In this document: positions 34,401-46,400 of the stretch, one piece after another | How positions within the stretch are numbered: the first letter of the stretch is position 1 | Layout of the letters: each line of letters starts with the position of its first letter | Position numbers and translations under genes: made by a program | Assembly (NCBI GenBank): GCA_013407085.1 | Contig: JACCGJ010000568.1 | Span: 1 to 64,000 of the forward strand | Source of the DNA: Atriophallophorus winterbourni | Lineage: Eukaryota > Platyhelminthes > Trematoda > Plagiorchiida > Microphallidae | DNA: 64,000 nt | Direction of reading: 5' to 3' | Notes under the pieces: generated by a model | Databases searched by the model: none | What the model was told of the DNA's origin: nothing | Seen by the model: only the letters and a program-made list of their open reading frames with translations

Positions 34401-37400
34401 TTGTGGATGATCTAAAACTGTGGGCCTCTGTCAGTTCCAGCGATGGCCACAAGCAACTGTCGTAGGCTGACACTTGTCGGAGAATAGGCAGCGCTACCAG
34501 GATGCTCTGGGCGATTCGGCGTTCATTTGTGACCATTACCCCGCAAATGTTCCAGACACTTTTCTCTGTATATGTCCCTCCTCTGTAAGAATATGGGCTA
34601 GCCGTTGCATTTCCTCAGTCTAAAGGCGAATGCAACTCCTTGGAGAGAGTACTATGGAGAGGGACTAAGAGGGTTCATGAAATGCGCCACCTCGCGTACG
34701 AGGATAGAAGGAGCTTACTGAAACTTTACCCCATAGAACTTCGAATGGAAAGGTTTGACCTGCTTCTGACTCGCCGTATTCTTCTCGGTCAATATGGAGA
34801 CGAGTTCCTATGGTTCTTCCGATTAGTGGGTGAGTCGAGGACTCGTGGGCTCTACCGAATGGGCTCCTGTCTCTACCATCCGAAAAAGTATTCAAAAGCG
34901 CGTTGGATCAGCATTTGTTGAGACAGATAGACCTGATCCCCGGAGTGATTTAGTCGTGTTCCTCTACTCTCAGGTCTTGCCTTGTCAGCAGACGTCACCC
35001 ATGTTTCTTGCTGTGATAAAGCGTAAACGGGATTTTATCCCTTCTGCTTTGGATTCAGAAGAATTTGCTCGCAAAAGACACCTAATAAACAAAATAAACA
35101 GAGACAAGCCACCGCGAAAACATGACATCCGCATATTTCTGTTGACGGTTATTTTTCAATTTACCATGTCAAATCACTGTTTGTCTTGATTCTGTCTGCA
35201 TGCCATTCATGGGGTTCATTTCACTTTCCGAACCAATCGATCGTTGTTTCTGCACCGAAAAGCACCACAATCTCTGGTTATTGCTCTCATTTTCCGTTGA
35301 TTATCCGTTGAAAATGTCGCACCGAGTGCATTCCCGGGTGTCGGCACGATTTCACTGACCACCCTGTTAACGATCACGTGTGCCTTCACTCCCCCAAAAA
35401 ATACGTTCAGGGCAATTTCGTTCGTTCCCGTTTCACTTTGATCGTTCTGCATGTACCTTAGGTGCACTGTGGGATTCTGCATGGTGCGATTGTTATTCTT
35501 CTCTCTGTCACACGCATACATACACACACATCGTTTGGGGTAGCTGTGAACTGGGCTTTCTGAGGCGTTTCGTTTTAGTTATTTCAACGATGGTTGCTAA
35601 TTTTACCAAAGCGGCTCTTGTGGTACCTTCAACTCAGATTGATTACTGTGTCAATTTTGAAACGGATTGACATTTTTAGAACGCGTGTTTGTCGAACGAT
35701 GTGCGCTACTAACTGTGGGCTAATCACGGTATATATATATATATATTATCGAGCATTGGGTCAAAATGTATGTGATACACACTCACTCTCTCATCAACAT
35801 CATCATCATCATCAAAGACAGCATTACACCGGTAGCACGTACCGAATTCTTAACTGCCATACAATCATGAAAAGTATTATCCTAAAATAATGGGGAAATG
35901 TGGGACTTAAATAACTACGGATTCTATAGAGGAATAAGCACAAACAAATTGGGAAGAGGTGCCTACACCTCGAATGGAACATACATTCAAACAAGTTTCG
36001 TGAACGAGTAGAGCGACATCAGCATGGCACCTTCCTTGCGGCTTTCACTGTCATGCATCATAACAAGCTTTCCTCGTCACTCCGCGTGACAACATACAAG
36101 GTTAAACAAACACTCCAAGAAGTTGCGTAGTGCAAGACGGTCATGGAACACGGTTTCGGGACATATCCTGAAGTGTAACTAGCCATTGCGCTATCTGATC
36201 GCGGGAAAACCAGCCTGGAAGACGCGCTGCGCCGACTTTGGAAAGGTTAACTGTCTATGCCATGTGACGGTTTGACCCCCACGAGAGTTACGCCAATCAG
36301 GATGTAGCGTCGCAAAAAGAATCTGTTTCGGAAGTCGGTGGTCCGTCAACCGTAAAACGTGACCCAACCAGCGTAACCTATGCAGATATTCTGATATTTG
36401 TTAACTGAAACTGTGGATGATGCTTATTGTTTGTTGATCATGTTGCGATATTTCGAAACGCGCTTTGCGTTCCTTCTTGAAAACTTAGTCTCAAATGAAA
36501 GAAGCCAGTGTGTGGAAGAGTCGACTGGCATTGTGAATATGAACATGTACCGGGTTCGTATTAGTTCTTTAATAGAGATCGGTAATTTCAATCTTAGTAG
36601 CCACCCAATGAGTACATTATCGAGACCATGCGAATCTTGAACTTCTTCCCGGTTCACCGACACTCGTCTTTTCTCGTTTACCACTTCTGCATCGTAATCA
36701 TGAGTGAATCGTGTTACCGCGTTTTCTTTTTGAATAACTTCCACGTTAGTGCTTCTCGGAGGAAAGCGGTGGGTTTTCCTACAGGACGCCCGAATAAATT
36801 TGTCCGGACTTGATGAATCTAATAGCCGCTTCTTCAAACGTTCGTTATCTGAAAAGCATTGCAACTGCCACTTTCTCTCTACAAACACACACAATCTGTT
36901 TGGATTTTTTATTTGCGTAACATGTGCATTATTGTTCTCCTGATGACACTTGCTGAATTCGCTTCCCTGTGAACTGCGCCGGTACCAGATTGCTTTCTTC
37001 CAATCCGCGGTAACCCTTCCGTATTTCTGGCGCTTGTTTCCAGTTTCATGTGTACAGGGGGCTTGGCAGCTACAGTCTTTTCCATCACTATTGCTAAATT
37101 GATTTGCAACTGGTACTGAGCTGAATGATCAAATTCTCTTTACTGCCTAGGCCTGGGCAACCTGACAGTATCTGTGCCCACGCGCAGTCTATGACTGCCT
37201 AGATCAAGCTTGTGATTTTATACATACATACTATCGGTACCTATTTTACCTCCGGGTATAGTTAGAAATCTCAACACATTACTTTGGTCATCCATAAGCG
37301 ACTTGAGTGCTTGAACAAGAATCACTTTCTGATTCTGTGTTTGAACATCGTGGTTCGTTATACGAACCCTATGTAACAGTGGCATTCAAGTATAACTTTG

Positions 37401-40400
37401 GTTATCACTTTACCACTGTTTCAAGGCTCACTGAACCTAATCTTACTGTTTCCACCTGATGACAACAAACAGCCAGAAACCGGTAGTGGTGTGTAAGTGC
37501 GGGGGATGTGAGCAACACATTACTTTGATCATCCATAAGCGCCTTGAGTGCTTGACCACGAATCACTATGTGATTCTGTGTTTGAATATCGTGGTTCGTT
37601 GTACGAACCCTATGTAACAGTGGCATTCAAGTATAACTTCGTTAGACATTGCAGTTTGGAACACCTCTCCGAACGACCTTGATTAGAACTTGCTTGAAAA
37701 GCGCGCCTACTCCACTACCACCCAGCTAAGTGAACAAAAATCCCCTCCCATTTGGGGATAGTTGTTAATCCACACCGTATTTGTATGTATGCATCGAATT
37801 CCGCTAATTTACCACCTGTGAACTTGCAGCACAACTCCATGACGTCGTCAACTTGCCTCAAATTACTTGCATCTGTGTCTAGAATCGTTATCAAATGTTT
37901 CCCACGTTTGATGCTGCGTTGTTTGTTTTTTCATGCCGCTTGGATGACGGCTACCCAGTTAACATTGCCCAATCAGTTCTTACGGGTAAACTGTCAAGAA
38001 TGGTCACATTCCATCCGTTTTTGAACGTCATTTTGATCATGTTCCTCGGTGGGTTGTATGTGAAGACACCCTGCCGAGAGACACATGCGCACGACTGGTA
38101 CATCAAGTTCCAGCAAATTCCCCAAGCTTTCGCTAATTTTGAATTATATATAGTCGACCATTTTGCTTGTCTAACGTTGACCTGTTGTCGGAGCTGGTCC
38201 GGCTCCATGTCTCGCTATTATTTTATCAAGTGCTCTACCACTGCATCTCTCATTGTTCTTCACAGTGTGTTCTCTACCTGTGGGCGCTCAAAATGCTCTA
38301 TCCCAATTCATTTTATCTTCTACGGGGAAACCACGAATGTCGGCATTTGACTGAATACTTTACTTTCAAACAAGAATGTAAGTCGTTCACTGTGGGTGTG
38401 CTATGGTTTTGTCACCTTATCCATTAGTTTGTGAAACTTTTTATCGTGTTTGTTTCAAACGTGTCATGCTGCATTTTCGTGTCGTAACCACACGATGGGA
38501 GCAAGCGGTAATATGATTTCGATGGGAATTTAATAAAAAACGGTGCATGGCAACTCGATAGGTAATTCCCTCGACGTACTTTTTTGTTTTTCCCGCACAA
38601 AACCTATTCGTTTGGTAATTAAAAGCTTGACATGAATCTCTGTATGAAAAAAACTTTGGGAAATTGATTAGTGGAAAACTGAAGAACTTGGTTCACGGTC
38701 CCAGTGCATATCGACAGAGCACCAGATTGTTAGCTTTGTTTCAACGAATATTTGGAAGATTCTCGCTGGTAACGTTACCAAAGCTAATGAACGTCTACCT
38801 TCGTCCGACGAAGGAGTTCGGGGCTTCTTAGCTACGAAGAGATATTTCCTTCTTTGATAAAATTTATCACAGAGTGACAAACTGATGGGTCTTTGCAATG
38901 TGCTGTACACTGAAAGATTGCGGCGTCTAGGTCGATATCTTACCTATAGAATTATGTCTACCGCTCGACACCTACTAAAAGTTTTAAGTGACACGCATCC
39001 CAACTCTACGTATTGATTGTCAGCGTTATTTATTTACCATACGTGCTATATTTTCTGGAATTCCCTACCCCGGCAGTGATAGACTCCCCGTGTATGTCTA
39101 TATTTCAAGCGAACTTTGACTTACTCATGCAAACAATCATCATTCGTGAGCCGTACGTTTGATATGCCCTACTAATATTTTCTACATTATCAATCATACC
39201 GTAATCCTGTGGTGTTGTAAATTGTTCGCTTTTTTAATCTGCAAATCCCTGACGCAATGGCAGATAATTGGCGGTTTTGTTCCCAAGTGGCGTCGTTCTT
39301 AGGGTAACTGCAATCTGACTTACCTCAAGTAGCTGAAGGCCTTCGCATCTGAACTGTTTGTAGTGTGTATATCCCTGGTCGGGGGCCGCGGAGTTGAAAT
39401 TCGCAATGGCTGTGTATCTTTTGAATCTTTTTTGTAATGTTTACCATTGAATGTGTTGTACGAACTAGAGACGCTTTGAGCGGCTTTCCCAACAGTTTAG
39501 AAACCACCGGTATGAGACTTATACCCCTGTGATTACCGCACTCTTTCCTCGACCCTTTCCTGGATACTGGGACGATTGCTGACGCTCCCCACGCGCTGGG
39601 TATGGTTTCCTCGATCCAGATCTTTCCGAAGAGCACTGACAGCTTTCCCAACGCAGTCTGATTAGCGGGTAGGAACATCTCCGTCAGCGCTCAAGCCGTT
39701 GCAGCGGCACCCATTGTTTACCTGGTGCTTCGATTGTCTTCATCCAGCAACTAACAGCAAACGCTCCCGACTAGAGGCTGACGGGTTGCATCGTGTATCC
39801 AAAGCGGGCGATTATCGTTTCACCAGAGTGTTCTATTCGATCGACCACGGATGTACGTCACCTCTCTTACGCTTCATGGAAAACGTCATGCCTGTCACGA
39901 ATTTGACATAGCCATCTGTAGATATTTGAGGAGCACGCTGCATGGTAAAATCGTTTTTGTCTAGGACAAGAGATCACAAATTAATCGCTTTGTCATTGTA
40001 TCTTAAATGCGGCCCTGTCAATCGAATCTCGTCAATCTGTTTCATCGGTGACTTGCAAAATGTGAGGTTTTAATCGACAAGATGGTCACTGATTTGATTT
40101 TTTTGTGCGACTATCTCCTCCTGTAGGATGAGTCGGCTTCAATAAAGATTCTTGGGAATTTGGGTACAAAGTGGCGTCCCCAGCACCACTCGGCGTTTGT
40201 TCGAGTCAGCTTCTCTAGCTTTTGCACAACCAAGTGCGATTTGCAAGGCAGCAGGGAGTTGCCAGAAAGAGGTGGTCTACCAGACTCGTTCCAGGTTTTT
40301 CCTCAGGGTTTTCTCCCGAAGCCTTTCCCGCGATTGGGTATCCCGCAAGGCAGCGGAGGTTTAAAATCAGGGTTTTCCTTCCCTTAGATGAAATGCCCTT

Positions 40401-43400
40401 CCAGGTTAACGAGCTACATCTACCCGAAGCAAACTGGTTTTCAGGCGCCAGTCACTCACCCTCGCCCTTCTCCTGTTGGCAGAAGCAGTTCCACCGGGCT
40501 CACAGAGCCACTCGTGCACGCCAGAAGCTGGACTTGGTTGTCAGAGGCTATTTGAGACGCATGCCATATGGGATCATTTTATAAACAGTGGGAGCTTATC
40601 CCCACTGCCAACCCTGGCTATGACAACCTTTGGAACCTCATTTGATTACCATTTTTTATGCCTCAATTTTGGGTAAACATCGATCTATTAGCGTGCGCTA
40701 ACAACGAAAGTCTCTGTTGATTGATATCTCATAACACGATGCACACTTCAGCGTGGATCTTCTGTGTAGCTACGGCTGGATAATAATTATTGTTATTATA
40801 TTTGCACAATCTGATACAGATATAGTGCCGTTCAACATAAACAATGAGATGTACAAAGCGAGAAGGGGGTACAAAGCGTTGTCATCGGCATCGTTGGACG
40901 TAGGCATGATACTACCCGGTTGCCTACACCGAAGTAGGGGAGATTTCGTTTAGGGGGTCCCACCCCGAGCCTTTACCCACAAGGCAGTGGAGCGAGAGAG
41001 GTTCGCACTTATCGGTGGCCGGTGACCGACGAAGCGGTTCATACGCCCTTTTCTGGGAATTTCCCGTTCGGAGCCCGATAACCCCGTTGATAGGTTGGTG
41101 ACTTCAGTTTTTGCCTGTGCACCATACAATGTCCTTGGATAGGACAAAGGGCAGTGACTTTTGGAGCGGCGAGTCATCCGCCGCGTCGTGATGTCATCAT
41201 TGGATTTTTGTGGCTTTTTATAGGGAGAACGCTTGCAGGCGAAAACCCACCACACCCTCAGACACCACCGCCGAACCTTTCGCTGCGCTCGGAGAACCGA
41301 GCCCACCCAGCTGGCACCACGTGGAGGTATTTTCGGCAAGCCAGCCAGCTGGATAATGGAATCGTCTTGCGCTTTTGGTGTGTATTCCTGGTCGGCATCG
41401 AACAGGGATGAACCAGACACTCGTTGACAATGCGCATCCTTCGAAGTCATACGCCTGCTGTCCGCTTCCAATGCCTGTGTATTTTATTTTACTGTAGCAC
41501 AAATATCTCTGCTCGCTCATTGTCTTACTTCGCATTGAGCATTTCCTCTTTTCACTGTTTTTCCCATTGTACCAGGCAAGATAAAGTACACCGAAGAAGT
41601 TTATGACGCCTGTATGGAAGCGTTCGACTGTCTACCCCTCGCGGCCATCATGAATCAACAATTTCTGTGTGTTCACGGAGGGCTGTCGCCAGAAATTCAC
41701 ACCGTCGATGATATCCGTCGAGTAAGACCGCCACGATATATACTTGCTTGATACAACCCCCCCTTTGTCGATTTGTCTAGTGCTTACCCGCATTCGTTTT
41801 CACAGATCGACAGGTTCAAAGAACCACCCCCATCGGGTCCGATGTGCGACCTACTTTGGTCCGATCCATTTGAGGAATTCGGAAGCGAAACATCTCCGGA
41901 TCATTTCGCACACAACAGTGTTCGCGGCTGTTCATTTTTCTTCAGGTACGTCTCTCTCGTTATCAGTCATCATTGTCATCCTTATAAAGCACATGCCATT
42001 CAGCTGGTCAAGTACATGACTCCGGAAATGTTTAAGTGCGTTCCGCGTTTAGTTCTTTAAATTGGATTCATCACCGGATGTCGGCATTATGCGAAAATCT
42101 CAATAGGATCCTTATAGATACCGGTGCTCAGATTTAGTTTCTCCGACGATTAATCACTCCCTCTTAAGCCGTTTTGTACACATGTTCGCCTTGTGTCATA
42201 ATTAGTCAAGAGTGCTTCGTGGCATGATGCGTGTTTCTCATTCCCGCCACAAATTGGCCCCTTTGTACTCCAGTGTGCTACGGAGAATATGGAGCAAGTT
42301 AGTCGATTTGACGTCCAGAGCCAACAAGCGGAACTGTAATTCTATCCATTTGTTACACGGGTGTCCAATGATGCAGTACTTCTCTGTTGTGCAGCTAACG
42401 CCAAAGGTTGTTATAGCCGGGGTGGCAGTGGGGATAAGCTCCCACTGTTTATAAAATGCTCCCATATGGCACGCGTCTCAAATAGCCTCTGACAACCAAG
42501 TCCAGCTTCTGGCCTGCACGAGTTGCTCCCCAAGCCCGGTGGAACTGCTTCTATTAAGATGAGAAGGGCCGAGGGCGTGTGAAAACCCGTTTGCTTCTGG
42601 CAGATGGAGCTCGTTAGCCTGGGAGGGCATTTGATCTAAGGGAAGGAAAACCCTGATTTTAAACCTCCGCTGCCTTGCGGGATACCCGATCGCGGGAGAA
42701 AACCCTGACGAAAAACCTGGAACGGTTAGTTGGTGCACACTACCTCTTTCTAGCAACTCCCTGCTGCCTTGCAGGTCGCACTTGGTTGTGCAAAGGCTAG
42801 AGAAGCTGACTCGAACAAACGCCGAGTGGTTCTGGGGACGCCGCTTTGTACCCAAATTCCCAAGACTCTTCATTGAAGCCGACTCATTCTTTCAGGAGGA
42901 GATAGTTGCACAAAAGTAAAGTAAAGTAACACCATAGTACATTGAGTTGCCACAGGTAGTGAGCTGTATGTGGAAACACATTGGAGACTCACTGTCATTT
43001 CTATTTTGCATCTAATGTATGATCAGGTCTGGGTTTCCTGACAGTATGTAAACCCACCTGCTGTACTTTCCTTCTCATATCTGTCTAGGCCTGGGCAACC
43101 TGACAGTAATATCGCCCACGTGCAGTTTCTGACTGTGAGGCACTTTGCCTGGATCTCAAAGCCCAACAATTTATTTGCTGTACTAGCAGTGGATGCTGGT
43201 ATACGATTCTCTCGCCAGGTTCAAACCCATTTATCACACGAAAGACCCACACCCCCGTGGAACGACTCGGTCAAACGTTAATTGCGTTCAATCCTGAATC
43301 TCGCTAATCAATTGATTTGCCACCGGTAGTGAGCTGCCTGTAAGTACACGCTGGAGTCTCACTACCATTGCTATTTTCCTTCCCCGTATCTGTCTAGGGC

Positions 43401-46400
43401 TGGGCAACCTGACAGTATTTTAGCCCACGTGCATTCCGTGACTGTGCGGCACTTTGCCTGGATCAGGCTTGTGGTTTCGTACCGTACATACTCGCAACTC
43501 AATAAATCGCGTTTTTGGCGAACTTCCTGTCTCTAACGTCCCAGGGACCTCGTACGAAGCGGTTCTCTTCAGGCCATCACCTGTTCCACCAGCCGTGTTA
43601 ATTTGCTCCTCGCGTACTAGTTGATGGCATCGGTCATTTCTTTCGGTTACCGAAGAGTTTGTTCACCGAACGATTCTCTTGCAATTCTGCAGCAATCCGG
43701 GGTTTGCGGTGGCTTCTGTCAGTCCTTTTGACGCTTCCTGCTCCTGTGTTTTTCGGGATCGTGGCTTTGTGCAGTTCACACTTTCTTCACTTGCTGTGTA
43801 TTTCGGATGAAGCCTAGGATTGCAACAACGCCGCGTTGTGCAATCCTCTCCATTGTATGGGATTGCATTTCGCTAAGTGTCCGTTCACCTTCGACCGGGT
43901 CTTTTACAAGCCTCCTTTAAGTCTTCCTACCTTTCTTTTACCACCGCACTCTACATTAGGTCATCTACACTTAAATTTAAAAAAAACCCACTTGATCTAG
44001 TTTCTTTTACTGATCTATTCCTCTAATCTACCGTGTGGCCATATACGCCACGGTTAAAATTGCTTCCTCGCGACCAAACGCATTTTTCCCCACTCAGTAA
44101 ACCCACCGAAGGCATTTTTCCAGTCGATACGAAAGTTCGCAGTTTCAGTTGATTAAATTTTCGGACCGGTAACTGTAATTGAATCAGTTTGCCGAGTCGT
44201 GAATCGTTTGGGGGTGCGCGAATGCTTGACAAATTGCCAAGTTGATTTAGCGAGGCGTTTTGTTTCGTTGATGGATTTGGATGAGGCGTAAGCTTGAAAT
44301 CGTTTAAAACAAAATCGTTTTCTCAATTTGTTTGGTTTAGATCTTTAAGTGAATCGTTTCTTTGCTAGCATCAGCGACGAATCCATTCACCATCGCTAGA
44401 TCCTTTAATTTTCCCCAGGTGATACGTTTCTATTATACTGACGTCGTACTAAAATCATTCTGTTTTGTGTATAGAAAAAGTGCTCCACTATTATTGATCG
44501 TGATGCTTGATAAATCACGTGCTTATTCTTTCGCAATCTGACAGATCTGACTCAAGTGACAAGATCACAGCTCACGCAGTACCTATGGGACTTTACGAGC
44601 AATCGTAGTAATTATGCATTCATGTAAATATCCTGTCAAAGCAAGCCTGTAATAACGCCAGTTCAATAAAACCACATCACTGGTTCAGCAGCATCACCAT
44701 ACTTTCATTGCACATCTGTCTGTTCAACATCAATAACCCGTAAATATTTGTTGGGCATCGGGCTAAAAAGCATTTTGTCATGTGGTTCAGACCTCGTACA
44801 TGTACGTACATGTTCGCATTTTGTGTTCGTGTCTTTGTACTCTGGCAACGAACATTGAGTACAACTTTCGAATTTTCTGGTGGTCGTTCATCGTTCTTCA
44901 ACCCGATAATTCTGAGATGGCTACGTCATATTGATTGGCCCGAGGTAGTGAGCGGCGTGCTGAAACACGCTGGAGTTTCACTACCATTTCTATTCCCCCT
45001 CTGTCTAGGCCTGGGCAACCTGACAGTATCTTAGCCCACGTGCAGTCTCTGACTGTGCGGCACTTTGCCTGGATCAGGCTTGTGCTTTCATACCATCATA
45101 CCATACCCACAACACAAGAGGAAGCCAGTTGGTCAAACGCACATGACAAAGCTAAGAACACACACCTAACTTTTATAGGCAAACCACGTAAGCACAACAC
45201 TGGCCTGAAACATGTCTGTCCAAGTGGTCACTTCGTTCTGAACTTGTCGGTCGATTTTATGCCATTCGGGTCGCTCCGAACCCTTACTACGCAAGGAAAG
45301 ACTTCGACGAATTGCGTATCGTTCGAGAGCGATTGACGTTCTCGATCTCCACGTGCTTCAGAGGATGTTGTCGCTGGAACCGTTCTCATACGATCCTTCT
45401 GATTGCAATCTTGATTGTTACGGGTTCGCGAATGCCGTCGGCGGTCGTTTCGGCACTTGCTGCCGAAGGGGTTGATGTTCTGCCTATCAAAAACACCTCC
45501 ATAACATCACATCAATGCTTGAACGAATTCCTCGATCCTACCGAAAATATTGCCTACAAGACAATAACCAATGTGAATGAGACATTGTGTTTGTTTATGT
45601 ATGGTATGAGAGCACAAGCCTGATCCAGGCAAAGTGCAGTACAGTCAGAGACTGCACATGGACTAAGATACGGTCAGGTTGCCCAGGCCTAGAGAGATAT
45701 GAGAAAGAAAATAGAGAATAGAGATGGTAGTGAGACTCCAGCGTTTTTCGGCATGCAACTCACCACCTCTGGCCAATCAATTTAGCACGGTGTTAGCCGC
45801 ACAGCACAAAGTACTGCACGATTGCACATCCGTGCCTTGGCACATGGTTAAGTTCAGGATGGCAAACATGCTTTAATTAAGGCTCGTTTTACGTACTTCA
45901 TTGGACTATCAACAAGCTTTTCTTCTACGAAACGGTCATCTGCCAATGTATTAATTCACAAGTCTGATCTAGACAAATGTAGGCTAAGATACTGCCTAGG
46001 TCTAGACATACGATGTAAGAGATAAAAATGATATTGAGACACCAGCTCATCGCCCGTGGTAAATCAATCTAACACGGTATTTGCTGCGCGGTATAAAAAA
46101 AACGCACCACACGATCGCAGATTCGTGCAAGTATTCTGCTATGCTTTCCAGTTGTCTCTACTCCAGGCGCGTAATCTTAATTCGTTGCGAGATTTTCGAA
46201 TGTCTTGCATTTCGTTTATCTGCTTATCGGTTCCACACAAAACTTATTTTGATAATGCTTTTAAAGATTTTCGGTGACTATGAACAAGCTACTTAGAACG
46301 TGTTTCATGAGATCTTGATGACGGATTCCAGGCACCTATTGACCAATGCTCGAAATCACTAGACGAACACATTCTTATATCATACATTTGGTCACGTGTT

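Larger units (their letters stand above)
37265..37645 (+). mobile_element. Hammerhead-ribozyme element, tandem of about 1.5 units (241-bp period)
   Basis: The segment starting AACACATTACTTTG at 37273 recurs at 37514, giving a 241-bp period. Each unit start holds a module of small hairpins, then GTAACAGTGGCATTCAAG. The single complete unit also carries a hammerhead ribozyme (37452-37489) in sense. Tandem short units with one ribozyme per unit are the layout of retrozymes and of Penelope-like terminal repeats; no protein is encoded here. Confidence 0.8.

Noticed and set aside
35796..35815. CRISPR-like or satellite array at CAT repeats
   Set aside because: Simple trinucleotide runs without spacers; eukaryotic sequence.
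42212..42454. 80-codon frame after calcineurin exon 5
   Set aside because: Chance frame spanning unique sequence, a SINE A head and repeat B.
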